A program made the translations under genes and the position numbers. This document shows positions 36,419 through 45,462 of a stretch of 64,000 nt of DNA, one piece after another; positions within the stretch are counted from its first letter, which is position 1; the number at the start of each line of letters is the position of its first letter. The stretch comes from Akkermansiaceae bacterium (GTDB lineage Bacteria > Verrucomicrobiota > Verrucomicrobiia > Verrucomicrobiales > Akkermansiaceae), in the NCBI GenBank assembly GCA_030725745.1, contig JANRFH010000047.1, forward strand, positions 1-64,000, given 5' to 3'. A model generated the notes under the pieces. That model saw only the letters and a program-made list of their open reading frames with translations. It ran no database searches and was not told the DNA's origin.

Positions 36419-37674
36419 AGACTTCCGACACGATAAAATGGATAGCGTTGCTTGTTGGGCTTTCGTCGCTCGCTCCGGCGCAGCGCCAACGTTTTGCTTT
36501 TCCTGAAGAGAGCCAGGAGGAGCAAGAAGAGGTGCCTTTGATGAGGCCGGATGAGTTGGAAGCGGTCAACGGACAGTCCGACGATTTCAATAACGCGCTC
36601 GAGCCGACACTCAGCGAGGCTGCAGAATCGACTGTGGTGGTATGGGGCACGAGGGGGCGCAAGCCGAGTAAGCTCGCCTACGGAACCGTGGTCGGTGATG
36701 GCTCTCAGGTTCTGACAAAATGGAGCGAGATTGAGCCTTCGGCAGACATTCTGTATGTGCAAACGGGTGGCGGAGTAGAAAGAAAAGCAACGGTCACGGG
36801 AGTTTTTGCGGAGGAGGATTTGGCGTTGCTACAAGTTGATGGAGATGCTCTGAAGCCTGTGAAATTCGAGGCAGGTGATCTGTCGCTGGGACGTTTCATC
36901 ACGGCGACACAGCCGAATGGTAAGCCAGCGGGGTTCGGCGTAGTGGCTGTTCTCGAGAGGAATCTTCGGGAAACGGATCAGGCGCATCTTGGCGTGGAAG
37001 TGGATCCGAATTTCCGGGGAAAGGGAGTGAGGATCGCTAACGTGCAACCGGAATACGGAGCAGAGGAGGCTGGCTTGCAATCGGGTGATGTGATTCTAGC
37101 GGTGGAAGGTCGCGCTATTTCCGGGCTTCAGGAATTAAAGAACGCACTTACGAACAAGCAGCCGGGCGATACAGTGGAACTTCTGATCGATTCCGCAGGG
37201 AAGGAAATGACCGTTTCTGTTCTACTCTCAAATCGCCCTGTGACCGGTCAGTTTTCTGGAGATCGCTTGAACCAGATGGAAGCGATGGGTGGTGAACTCA
37301 ACTCAGTTCGTGACGGTTTTTCGCGTGTGATTCAGACAGATATGAAAATCGCCTTTAACCAGATGGGTGGCCCCGTCGTGGATCTTCAGGGGCGCGTGGT
37401 TGGTATCACGATGGCACGTGCAGACCGCACCCGCACCTACATCATGGGTAGCGGAGCCTTGCTTAAAATATTGGCGGGCGAGCCAGGATCTGTAGCGGAT
37501 GCAAAAGCGAAGGCGGAGCTAAAAAAGGAGCAACTCGCCGAGCAGCGGCGAGCCATGATCCCCCAGATGCGCGGGCGTGCGAAGCCACAGGATCGGCAGA
37601 GAATGCAAAGAAATCTCAGTGACCTTGAACGCCTGCTGGGCAAGGTGAGCGACGAGCTAGAAGATCTAGACTGA
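36415..37674 (+). CDS. Degenerate HtrA-like protein with PDZ inserted in the protease fold
   Basis: A 419-residue exported protein (signal peptide ending L-A-P-A-Q). Residues 70-165 match the first half of a trypsin-like domain, but the His position reads VLTKWSE (W103/S104); D135 in EEDLALL is kept. Residues 180-275 are a PDZ domain (LGVEVDPNF, VQPEYGAEEAGLQSGDVILAV). The second protease half comes only after it: IQTDMKIAFNQMGGPVVDLQG, with M317 where the catalytic Ser should be. The protein therefore cannot be a standard serine protease. The C-terminus is a basic coiled coil. Coupling to the active HtrA gene suggests a regulatory or chaperone partner (inference). I recall similar PDZ-interrupted proteins in PVC bacteria. 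Confidence 0.82.
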   Translation: MKTSDTIKWIALLVGLSSLAPAQRQRFAFPEESQEEQEEVPLMRPDELEAVNGQSDDFNNALEPTLSEAAESTVVVWGTRGRKPSKLAYGTVVGDGSQVLTKWSEIEPSADILYVQTGGGVERKATVTGVFAEEDLALLQVDGDALKPVKFEAGDLSLGRFITATQPNGKPAGFGVVAVLERNLRETDQAHLGVEVDPNFRGKGVRIANVQPEYGAEEAGLQSGDVILAVEGRAISGLQELKNALTNKQPGDTVELLIDSAGKEMTVSVLLSNRPVTGQFSGDRLNQMEAMGGELNSVRDGFSRVIQTDMKIAFNQMGGPVVDLQGRVVGITMARADRTRTYIMGSGALLKILAGEPGSVADAKAKAELKKEQLAEQRRAMIPQMRGRAKPQDRQRMQRNLSDLERLLGKVSDELEDLD

Positions 37675-37730
37675 CGCGAAAATACGAACTCGGGCTTTCC
37701 ATTTCGCTGTCCCCGCGATTAGCGTGAGGC

Positions 37731-39362
37731 ATGAGCGACAAGGAATTTTTCTACCAAGATCCGTTTCCCTTGGGTGCGGACGAGACGGAATACGAATGCA
37801 TCCGCAAAGGCGGCACCGAGGTTGCAGAGTTTGGCGGTAAGGGGATGCTGGTAGTGAAGCCGGAGGATCTGACGCTTTTGGCGCAGGAAGCAATCCGGGC
37901 AATTAATTTCACACTCCGTAGCAGTCACCTTGCACAGGTAGCGGCGATTTTGGATGATCCGGAGGCTTCGAAGAATGACCAGATGGTGGCGCTGATGCTC
38001 CTGAAAAATGCGACGATCGCCGCTCACGGCATATTGCCCGCCTGCCAGGATACGGGGACAGCGACTATCATCGGAAAGAAAGGTCAGCGTGTGTGGACAG
38101 GCTGCGACGACGCGGAATTTCTCACAAAAGGAATCTACAACACCTACATCAAGGAGAACCTGCGCTACTCGCAGACGGCACCGCTGAACATGTATGATGA
38201 GGTGAACACAAAGACGAACCTGCCTGCGCAGATCGACCTGTATGCGACGGAGGGTGACGAGTATAAGTTCCTGTTTGTCAGCAAAGGCGGCGGCTCCGCG
38301 AATAAGACATTTCTCTATCAGGAGACCAAGGCACTTCTGAATCCCAAGCGTTTGGTGGAGTTCTGCGTGGAGAAAATGAAGACCTTGGGGACGGCGGCTT
38401 GCCCTCCGTATCACTTGGGCTTTGTGATCGGGGGGACATCGGCGGAGAATAATCTAAAGACGGTGAAAATGGCGACGACACGTTACTACGATGCGCTGCC
38501 AACTAGCGGGAACGAGCATGGGCAGGCTTTCCGAGATCTGGAGCTTGAAAAAGTCCTGTTAGAGAAGGCGCGTGAGATAGGGATTGGCGCGCAGTTCGGT
38601 GGGAAATATTTCGCGCTGGATGTGCGGGTGGTGCGTCTGCCTAGGCATGGGGCTTCGTGTCCTGTGGGGATCGGGGTTTCTTGTTCGGCGGATCGGCAGG
38701 CGAAGGCGAAGATCACGAAGGACGGAATTTTCTTAGAGAAACTGGAAAAGAATCCGGGTCGATTTATACCAGAAAAATATGCGGATTGGAAATTCAAGGG
38801 CGTAGAGATCGACCTTGATCAGGGGATGGAGAAGACCTTGGAAACGCTCTCGAAATATCCGGTGACGACCGCCTTAGCATTGAGCGGGACGATCATCGTG
38901 GCGAGGGATTCCGCGCACGCGAAGATGAAGGAAATCTTAGAGGAGACAGGTGATCTACCCGAGTATTTCAAGAAGTATCCGGTCTACTACGCGGGGCCTG
39001 CAAAGACTCCGGAAGGCATGGCATCGGGAAGCTTCGGCCCCACAACGGCGGGCCGCATGGATGGTTATGTGGATCTTTTCCAATCCCACGGAGGCTCCAT
39101 GGTGATGCTGGCGAAGGGAAATCGCTCACAGCAGGTCACAGATGCCTGCAAAAAACACGGTGGTTTTTATCTCGGCTCCGCAGGCGGGCCAGCGGCCCTT
39201 CTGGCGCAGGATCACATACGCTCACAGGAGGTCGTCGCGTTTCCCGAGCTGGGAATGGAAGCCGTGTGGAAAATTACGGTGGAGAATTTTCCGGCGTTTA
39301 TCCTAGTGGACAACAAGGGGAACGACTTCTTCCAAACGATCAACCAGTGCCCTGTGTGTTAG
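37731..39362 (+). CDS. fumA: Fumarate hydratase class I (iron-sulfur)
   Basis: A single-chain class I fumarase of 543 residues that interconverts fumarate and malate in the citric acid cycle with a 4Fe-4S cluster. The cluster-binding cysteines are expected at C105 (PACQDTGTA), in the [10 protein letters not shown] segment, and in [11 protein letters not shown]. Further landmarks are [34 protein letters not shown] and the swivelling domain G-P-T-T-A-G-R-M-D. Its length matches the E. coli FumA/FumB type. It is monocistronic, 56 bases after the protease-like gene. Confidence 0.95.
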   Translation: MSDKEFFYQDPFPLGADETEYECIRKGGTEVAEFGGKGMLVVKPEDLTLLAQEAIRAINFTLRSSHLAQVAAILDDPEASKNDQMVALMLLKNATIAAHGILPACQDTGTATIIGKKGQRVWTGCDDAEFLTKGIYNTYIKENLRYSQTAPLNMYDEVNTKTNLPAQIDLYATEGDEYKFLFVSKGGGSANKTFLYQETKALLNPKRLVEFCVEKMKTLGTAACPPYHLGFVIGGTSAENNLKTVKMATTRYYDALPTSGNEHGQAFRDLELEKVLLEKAREIGIGAQFGGKYFALDVRVVRLPRHGASCPVGIGVSCSADRQAKAKITKDGIFLEKLEKNPGRFIPEKYADWKFKGVEIDLDQGMEKTLETLSKYPVTTALALSGTIIVARDSAHAKMKEILEETGDLPEYFKKYPVYYAGPAKTPEGMASGSFGPTTAGRMDGYVDLFQSHGGSMVMLAKGNRSQQVTDACKKHGGFYLGSAGGPAALLAQDHIRSQEVVAFPELGMEAVWKITVENFPAFILVDNKGNDFFQTINQCPVC

Positions 39363-39372
39363 GTTGCTCCTG

Positions 39373-39864
39373 TTATTTTGCCCCGGAAGCTCTAGACTGA
39401 GTATTAGAACTGAAAGGATCGAAAGCGACGACCTTGGCATCCCAGGTGACTTCCTGTTCCGTCATCTTGCTGAGGCATTGCAATGTGACGATCTCATGGT
39501 TCATCTGTTTCGAAACTGCTTTTAGCCATTTTGCCGCAGATTTCGCAGCTGGGCTGTCCATGCGCAGGCATGCAGCGCGGAGATCTTCGCAACGCTCGGA
39601 ACACCAAATCGCGTAGCGCATGGTGTGGCGGCTTTCGCGTGAGGCTGCCAGAGTGAATTCGTCGCAGGCGGCGAGGCAGTCATTGATGGTATTGTGCTCT
39701 TCACAAGGAGAGCTACCGATGGAATCGGCGAGTTCCTCACAGGCAGCGCGGCATTGCGCGACGACCATCACGGTAAGGAATTTTGGAGCTAGTTCGTTGC
39801 TTTTTGTGGCGCAAACTGGTGTGCCGGGGAAGATTGATGAATCAATCAGATTTTCTTCATTCAT
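39373..39864 (-). CDS. Cys-rich helical protein, possible four-helix-bundle metal protein
   Basis: 163 residues from the ATG at 39864 (MNEENLIDSS). The sequence is mainly helical with cysteines spaced in pairs: QCRAACEEL, SPCEEHNTINDCLAACDEF, IWCSERCEDLRAAC, then VTLQC. Cys-x3-Cys pairs on successive helices recall the four-helix-bundle copper-binding (DUF326/Csp-type) families, but there are fewer cysteines, so this is only a resemblance. No signal peptide is visible, so it should be cytoplasmic. It is convergent with the fumarase gene. Confidence 0.6.
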   Translation of the reverse strand: MNEENLIDSSIFPGTPVCATKSNELAPKFLTVMVVAQCRAACEELADSIGSSPCEEHNTINDCLAACDEFTLAASRESRHTMRYAIWCSERCEDLRAACLRMDSPAAKSAAKWLKAVSKQMNHEIVTLQCLSKMTEQEVTWDAKVVAFDPFSSNTQSRASGAK

Positions 39865-40218
39865 GTAGGGGTTGTTGGGATGCCGGGACAGCGGAGAGAT
39901 AATGCCGTTGAAAATCAATCAAGGCAATCATCATACCCATCCTAATGGTGAGGAAGAGTTGATGGTTGGGTGGTTTTAGGCTGTAAAATCGACAATGTGA
40001 ACAACTTGTGAAAACTGTGAGTAAAAGCTAAAATACCAATAGAAATAAGGGTTTTTTGCGATTTTTCGATATTGTGAATAGAATGTTTACAACACGAAAT
40101 TACCGATGATTAAAGGCCTCTGAACTCTAGGCTATGGATCGTAGAAATCCGCTGGAGGCTGAGAAAATTTATTTCAAGAAAGTTAAACTTTCTGCAAATT
40201 GGAATAATTTTCCGGATT
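39865..40218. other. AT-rich intergenic region
   Basis: About 350 bases, AT-richer than the surroundings, with no supported gene. It should carry the promoter of the leftward Cys-rich gene (39865-40000). The only structured site is the palindrome AGAAAGTT-A-AACTTTCT at 40177-40193, close to the end of the photolyase gene. Confidence 0.5.
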
Positions 40219-41682
40219 TTAGCGGAGCGAATCAAGATAGTTTTCAGCGGTCTCACGCAAGGAATCTTGCTTTGATTTAGCGAATTTCCCCCAAGTTCTG
40301 GCCATCATGGCAGAGCGTGGATTTTTCAAAAACAGATCCTGGTGATCGGCGACAAAAGTCCAGAAAAGTGAGTCCCAAATTTCGCACCAATCGCCCTTCT
40401 TTTCGTCGGACATTTTGAGGACGTAGTTCGAGCCGGAGATGTAGGGCTTTGTGGTGAAGGTGCCTCCGTCGGCGAACTGGGACATGCCGTAAACATTGGG
40501 AACCATTACCCAGTCGTAGGCATCGATGAAGAGTTCCATGAACCATTTGTAAACGGCGTTTGGATCAAAGCGGCAGAGGAGCATGAAGTTTCCGAGGATC
40601 ATGAGTCGCTCTATGTGGTGACAGTAGGCCTCCCCGTCTAGCTGGCGTATGATGCGATCGATGGGTGGGATGCCAGTGGTTCCATCGTAAAATGATTTTG
40701 GGATGGGGGTGGTGTGGCCGAAGAAGTTCATATTGCGGATTTCGACGCCTTTATGGCGGTAGATGCCGTGCATGAATTCGCGCCAGCCGATGATCTGGCG
40801 AATGAAGCCTTCGAGTGAGTTGAGGGGGATTTCTCCGGGGGCAGAGAGTGCGGCTTTTATGATTTCCTCCGGTGTTAATAGGCCGATGTTGAGCATCGGT
40901 GTGAGGAGGGAGTGATTGATGAATGGGTGCTGGGTGGAAATGGCGTCCTCGTAGATGCCGAAGTCTGCGAAGCGCTCAGCGATGAATTTTTGCAGCCATT
41001 CTTTTGCGTCGGCATGCGTTACGGGGTAGCGGAAGTCGTAGGCGGAGCCTGGATTATCTGGGAATTCCTCATTGATCTGTCCGCAGGCAACTTCCACGTA
41101 GTGGGTGTGGAGTGTCTCTGGTTGCTCTGGTGGAGTATGGTTTTTTGGAAGTTTCTTGCGGTTGTCTGCATCGAAAGACCACTGGCCTCCCTCGGGATTG
41201 CCATCGGCATCGACGAGGATGTTCATGCGCTTTCTTTGCGCTTGGTAGAAGGATGCCATGAAGGGCTTTTTCCTCCCGGCGATATGTTTTTCCAGAAACT
41301 CTGGGGGAGAGAGGAATGCTGGGGATGGGTGAATGTGTAGTTTGATCCCGTGTTTTTTCGCGAAGCTACGAATTCGTTTTTCGAGAATGAAATCGTGTGG
41401 CTCGGCTAGGTGGAGTTCTGCGAGATTTTCGGGAAGAGCCGATTGAAATGTTTTGGTGTGGGGTATGCGAATTACACGATGGCCTGCATCAGTGAGCCGA
41501 TCTTCATAGGCCATCATGGAGGCGCGGTGCAGGACGAGTTTCTGTTTGTGGAAGGCGACGGGGTGATGTTTGTCGTTACCGAAAAATAAGGGATCTTCGG
41601 CGAGATAGATAGGCCTACCAGCCTTGATTGCGGGATGGTTATCGAAGAGTTGGTGGGGGAAAATGACTGTGGCTGAACTCAT
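40219..41682 (-). CDS. Photolyase/cryptochrome, PhrB-related, lacking two cluster cysteines
   Basis: A 487-residue flavoprotein of the bacterial (6-4) photolyase/cryptochrome branch (PhrB, FeS-BCP). The N-terminal alpha/beta domain begins TVIFPHQLFDNHP and the helical FAD domain has GFIRQIIGWREFMHGIY, HHIERLMILGNFMLL and VYGMSQFADGG. Family members bind 4Fe-4S through four cysteines. Here only C354 (YCHHIERL) and C433 (DWCEIWD) remain. The usual Y-C-x-x-C pair is replaced in MSDEKKGDWC (424-433), so a normal cluster is unlikely. Its start overlaps the flavin reductase stop by four bases; that enzyme could help reduce flavin. Confidence 0.88.
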   Translation of the reverse strand: MSSATVIFPHQLFDNHPAIKAGRPIYLAEDPLFFGNDKHHPVAFHKQKLVLHRASMMAYEDRLTDAGHRVIRIPHTKTFQSALPENLAELHLAEPHDFILEKRIRSFAKKHGIKLHIHPSPAFLSPPEFLEKHIAGRKKPFMASFYQAQRKRMNILVDADGNPEGGQWSFDADNRKKLPKNHTPPEQPETLHTHYVEVACGQINEEFPDNPGSAYDFRYPVTHADAKEWLQKFIAERFADFGIYEDAISTQHPFINHSLLTPMLNIGLLTPEEIIKAALSAPGEIPLNSLEGFIRQIIGWREFMHGIYRHKGVEIRNMNFFGHTTPIPKSFYDGTTGIPPIDRIIRQLDGEAYCHHIERLMILGNFMLLCRFDPNAVYKWFMELFIDAYDWVMVPNVYGMSQFADGGTFTTKPYISGSNYVLKMSDEKKGDWCEIWDSLFWTFVADHQDLFLKNPRSAMMARTWGKFAKSKQDSLRETAENYLDSLR

Positions 41683-42299
41683 GATTTTTTCGGCTTCGCG
41701 TAGGGCAGGCGCCTTGGCTCGGTAAGCTGATAGTAGGTATCCAGTGCGGTGGAGGCGAGTGAGCCGAGGGCTAGGAGATCTACAGAACCGTCTGTACCGA
41801 GGTGCTCTTCGAGGATCTGGATGAGGGTGACACGACCTACGATGAGTATCGTATCATTGGCCGTGATGGGAATGGTTTCGACTAGCTCAAGTGCGAAACG
41901 GAAGCGTGACTCTGCGACGAAGGGGGCGGTGATCCCCGGCTCGAAGTGTTCCTCAAGGCCTGTGGCTGTGAACTCGGAAGTTTCGCGCGGGTAGCGAGCA
42001 GAGCAGTGGTGTGCTTGCTCTAGAATGCCAGAGTGGACGTGGTTAATGGTGTAAGAGCCTGTTTCCAGGATATTCGAAAGCGTGTGGCGATCGACGATAT
42101 CTGGGCGTGAGACTAGGCCGATGAGCGCTGGTGAACTCCCAAGGTGCGTGACGGACGAGAAGGGCGCTAGGTTGGTGCGGCCAGCAGCATCGATGCTGCC
42201 GACAAGTGAAATTGGTTTGGGGCCGGGTAGGGAGTTTGCGAACTGGACGCGGGCAATTTTGTCCATTTCCGCGAGATCTGCGGGTGTGATGTTTTTCAT
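41679..42299 (-). CDS. Flavin reductase-like FMN-binding protein
   Basis: A 206-residue protein of the flavin reductase (split-barrel FMN-binding) family. Recognisable parts are LPGPKPISLVGSID, TNLAPFSSVTHLGSSPALIG, TLSNILETGSYTINH and LLALGSLAS. The family includes NAD(P)H:flavin reductases and FMN-dependent oxidoreductases. It sits between an SDR gene upstream (9 bases) and the photolyase gene downstream (4-base overlap), so all three are one operon. A three-gene set of this kind fits delivery of reduced flavin to the photolyase (inference). Confidence 0.82.
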   Translation of the reverse strand: MKNITPADLAEMDKIARVQFANSLPGPKPISLVGSIDAAGRTNLAPFSSVTHLGSSPALIGLVSRPDIVDRHTLSNILETGSYTINHVHSGILEQAHHCSARYPRETSEFTATGLEEHFEPGITAPFVAESRFRFALELVETIPITANDTILIVGRVTLIQILEEHLGTDGSVDLLALGSLASTALDTYYQLTEPRRLPYAKPKKS

Positions 42300-42308
42300 C
42301 CTAATTTT

Positions 42309-43004
42309 TCAGAAGGTGCGGACTGAGGAGAGTCCGCCATCGGGTCGGTGGATTTGGCCAGTGATGAAGGAAGAGGAGTCGGAAAGGAGGAACGCGGCGA
42401 GCTTCGCGACATCGTCTGGATTACCGACGGATTGGAGTGGGTGACGCTTCTCTGATGCCTGCTTTTTCTCATCGCTGCCGAGAAGTGCTGCGGCGAGTGG
42501 GGTGTTGGTGAGCGAGGGGGCGATTGCATTCACGCGGATGCGTGGAGCCAGCTCTGCGGCTAGGGATTTAGTGAGGCCTTCAACGGCACCTTTTGAAGCA
42601 GAAATGGAAGCATGGAAGGCCATGCCTTGGGCTACCGCGACTGTGGAAAAGAAGACGATGGAGGCAGCAGGAGCCTTCTTCAATGCGGGCAGTGCTTGGC
42701 GGACAGCTTCTGCCGCTCCTAGGCAGTTGATCTGGAAGTCTTTTCTGAAATCGTCTGCAGTCAGACGGTGGAAGGGTTTTAAGTTAATCGTGCCGGGGAA
42801 GTAGATGAGGCCATCGAGGGTTTCGGGAAGTTGCAATTCCGCAGGGTTCTCTGCATCAAAGGGTTGGACGGGAATGCCTAGTGCTTCGAGTTGATCGGTG
42901 GATCGAGAGGCCGCAAAGAGGTTTATTCCGTAGGATTTCAAGACTTTGGCTGTTGCTAGGCCAATGCCGGAGTTGCCGCCGATGAGAAGGATGTTTTTTG
43001 ACAT
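42309..43004 (-). CDS. Short-chain dehydrogenase/reductase (SDR)
   Basis: A 231-residue NAD(P)-dependent SDR from the ATG at 43004 (MSKNILLIGGNSGIG). The cofactor motif G-G-N-S-G-I-G, the structural L-I-Y-F-P-G-T-I segment and the active-site region (S-T-V-A then A-S-I-S-A-S-K-G-A) are visible. The canonical Y-x-x-x-K appears as S-I-S-A-S-K, so the catalytic Tyr is replaced by Ser while the Lys is kept, suggesting altered or weak activity. It heads the SDR, flavin reductase, photolyase operon and is divergent from a sulfatase gene. Confidence 0.85.
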   Translation of the reverse strand: MSKNILLIGGNSGIGLATAKVLKSYGINLFAASRSTDQLEALGIPVQPFDAENPAELQLPETLDGLIYFPGTINLKPFHRLTADDFRKDFQINCLGAAEAVRQALPALKKAPAASIVFFSTVAVAQGMAFHASISASKGAVEGLTKSLAAELAPRIRVNAIAPSLTNTPLAAALLGSDEKKQASEKRHPLQSVGNPDDVAKLAAFLLSDSSSFITGQIHRPDGGLSSVRTF

Positions 43005-43145
43005 GCGGCAAGGTGGAGAGGTATCGGAGCTTTTCAAGGGATGTTTGGCAGTGAATTGCAGTAATCTAAATTTTCCTGCAGATACGATGAACGTGACAGC
43101 CTCACCGCCGACCTGTAGAACGTAGACGAATCTCGACACAAACCC

Positions 43146-44723
43146 ATGAAGCGACTTCTGCTCTCAGCACATCTCATAGCTCTATTGTTTCCTATCTGCT
43201 CTCTGGCGCAGGCTGAAAAGGAAGGGAAACACCCTAATGTCCTGTTTATTTCTGTAGATGATTTGAACGACTGGGAGGGCGCGCTTGGAGGGAATTCACA
43301 AGCGCTGACTCCGAATATGGACAAGCTCTTCAAGAAGGGTGTCCTGTTTACCAATGCGCACTGCTCACAGGCTGTTTGTAATGCCTCTAGAAACTCTGTG
43401 CTTAGCGGCCTGCATCCGAGTACGTCCGGCTGGTATGGCTCCACCAAAGACATGAAAGAAACCTTCGATCAGGTGATGGGTGATCACAAGATGCTGCCAC
43501 AGCATTTCAGGGACAATGGCTACTACACGATGGCAGTGGGTAAGGTTTTTCATGAGGGTGTCTCCGACTACAAAGAGCGCACCGACGACTTCTGGGATGA
43601 CACGGGTCCCAAGTATAAAATCACAAGGGAAAAAGAACTCTTAGCGCGCGGGCACGGATATGGAGGGAAGCATTTCTATCCATTTCCCAAGGAAGGAAGC
43701 CAGATCACCAATCACTACGGAGAAGACTATGAGGATGGAAACTCTCTCTGTGCCGGCCCGCTAGACCCGGAAGATATGCCGGGTGGGAAAATGTTCGATG
43801 AGATCATCGCCAAGTGGGCTGTGGATCAACTAAAGGAAACGTATGATAAACCCTTCTTCCTAGCGGTAGGATTTATCCGACCTCATGTGCCCTTCACTGC
43901 TCCTAGGAAATACTTCGAGATGTATGATCCAGAAAAAATCATCATTCCAGAGGTTCCTGAAGATGAGATGAGTGACATACCGATGATGGGTAAGTCGATT
44001 GCATACGGCACTCTGAAAACAGGTGACCATAACGCAGTTGTGAACCTTAGTCCCACGTATTGGCGCGATCTTGTCCATGGTTATCTCGCCTGCGTTTCAT
44101 TTGTCGACGCTCAGATTGGCAAGGTGGTCGATGAGTTGGAAGCGAGCGGGAAAATGGAGAATACCATCATTGTTCTATGGTCGGATCACGGGCAGCACCT
44201 TGGTGAAAAAAATCACTGGCGCAAACAGTCGCTTTGGGAGGAATCCACGAGAGTTCCGCTGTTTTTCAAAACTCCGAAAATGACAGCAACTGGAGAACGC
44301 TGCACAGAGGCGGTGAGCCTTCTGGATATCTACCCAACGCTGATCGAACTCTGCGGCCTACCTCCCGCACCGAAGCTGGATGGGCAGAGTCTACTGCCTC
44401 TATTGAACGATCCCGCAGCGAAACGTGAGGAGCCAGTTCTGTGTAGTTGGTATTATGGAAACTATGCTGTCCGCAGCAATGACTGGCGATATATCCGATA
44501 CAGAGACGGGAGTGAGGAGCTTTACGATCACAGCAAGGATCCTGGCGAACATACGAATCTAGCAGACAGTCCGGAATATGCAGAGGTCATTGCCGCTCAT
44601 AAGAAGTGGCTTCCAAAAAAGGACGTATTGCCTGCGGGAAGCACAGAGTGGAAAGGGGATAAATTGGATCAACGCATCAAGGACTGGGAGGCGAATGATT
44701 CTGTTCCGGATTGGCTGAAGTAG
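43146..44723 (+). CDS. Exported type I sulfatase (iduronate-2-sulfatase-like)
   Basis: A 525-residue formylglycine-dependent sulfatase with signal peptide ending C-S-L-A-Q-A. The metal site begins NVLFISVDDLND. The modification motif is C78-N-A-S-R82, fitting the C-x-A-x-R form, so aerobic maturation by a formylglycine-generating enzyme or an anaerobic SME would be needed; neither is in the window. Later landmarks are KPFFLAVGFIRPH, WSDHGQHLGEK and the R-S-N-D-W-R-Y-I C-terminal signature of the iduronate-2-sulfatase group. It probably removes sulfate from algal or animal polysaccharides (inference). It is convergent with an SGNH hydrolase gene one base away. Confidence 0.92.
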   Translation: MKRLLLSAHLIALLFPICSLAQAEKEGKHPNVLFISVDDLNDWEGALGGNSQALTPNMDKLFKKGVLFTNAHCSQAVCNASRNSVLSGLHPSTSGWYGSTKDMKETFDQVMGDHKMLPQHFRDNGYYTMAVGKVFHEGVSDYKERTDDFWDDTGPKYKITREKELLARGHGYGGKHFYPFPKEGSQITNHYGEDYEDGNSLCAGPLDPEDMPGGKMFDEIIAKWAVDQLKETYDKPFFLAVGFIRPHVPFTAPRKYFEMYDPEKIIIPEVPEDEMSDIPMMGKSIAYGTLKTGDHNAVVNLSPTYWRDLVHGYLACVSFVDAQIGKVVDELEASGKMENTIIVLWSDHGQHLGEKNHWRKQSLWEESTRVPLFFKTPKMTATGERCTEAVSLLDIYPTLIELCGLPPAPKLDGQSLLPLLNDPAAKREEPVLCSWYYGNYAVRSNDWRYIRYRDGSEELYDHSKDPGEHTNLADSPEYAEVIAAHKKWLPKKDVLPAGSTEWKGDKLDQRIKDWEANDSVPDWLK

Positions 44724-44724
44724 G

Positions 44725-45429
44725 CTATTTTTCAAGCAGTGGAGCCACAGCCTCTCCAATGAGGTGGGCGATGATTTCATTGCCTTCAGGACTGGGATGC
44801 ACTCCGTCTTTGCTCAGCCACTCGGGTTGCTCGGCTAGCTTTTTATTGAGGTCAACCACCGGGAGTTTCTCACTCTCTGCTACTTTGATAGCGGTCTCTC
44901 GGTAGCTCGCTAAAATTTTGTTTAAACCACCGAGTTTGTCGAATTCCTTGGTTTCATGCCTTTCGAAGAAGGTCTTTTCATCAATGGGGGGCAAGGTGCA
45001 GATAACCACCTTCGCGTTGATTTTTCTGCACTCATCGACCATACGCTTGAGGTTCTCTTCGTATTTTTTAATAGGAACGTAAACCCTCGGTTCATCAGCG
45101 CGGAGATCGTTGGTGCCGAAAAAAATCACAACGATATCGGGTTTTAAAACGAGCACGTCTTTTTGCATTCGCCTGAGACCGGCGGAGGACGAGTTCCCGG
45201 CAACACCGGCGTTTATAGCTTCAATTTTTAGCGATTTACCTAACAATTCAGGATAGCCTCGTTTGGTAATACTGTCTCCAAAACAGACCAGCTTCGTCTG
45301 CTTATCATCCTTACCTAGAAGGGCATTTGGCGAGAGGATTACGCAGGCTGCTAGAGCGAGCCATGATAACGACCATCGGGATTTTTTGATGCCTGCCGAT
45401 TGCGGCTGGAGTTGGTTTTTATACTTCAT
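44725..45429 (-). CDS. Exported SGNH/GDSL hydrolase
   Basis: About 234 residues from the ATG at 45429 (a GTG at 45462 is possible). A membrane or signal segment at about 20-40 precedes the SGNH core: block I FGDSITKRGYP, block II NAGVAGNSSS, block III FFGTNDLR and block V DGVHPSPEG, so Ser, Gly, Asn and His are all present. Enzymes of this type deacetylate polysaccharides or cleave lipid esters. Next to a sulfatase, a carbohydrate esterase role is plausible. folK lies directly upstream on the same strand. Confidence 0.87.
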   Translation of the reverse strand: MKYKNQLQPQSAGIKKSRWSLSWLALAACVILSPNALLGKDDKQTKLVCFGDSITKRGYPELLGKSLKIEAINAGVAGNSSSAGLRRMQKDVLVLKPDIVVIFFGTNDLRADEPRVYVPIKKYEENLKRMVDECRKINAKVVICTLPPIDEKTFFERHETKEFDKLGGLNKILASYRETAIKVAESEKLPVVDLNKKLAEQPEWLSKDGVHPSPEGNEIIAHLIGEAVAPLLEK

Positions 45430-45462
45430 GGCAATGAGGCTTGGGGTTGTTTGAAATTTCAC

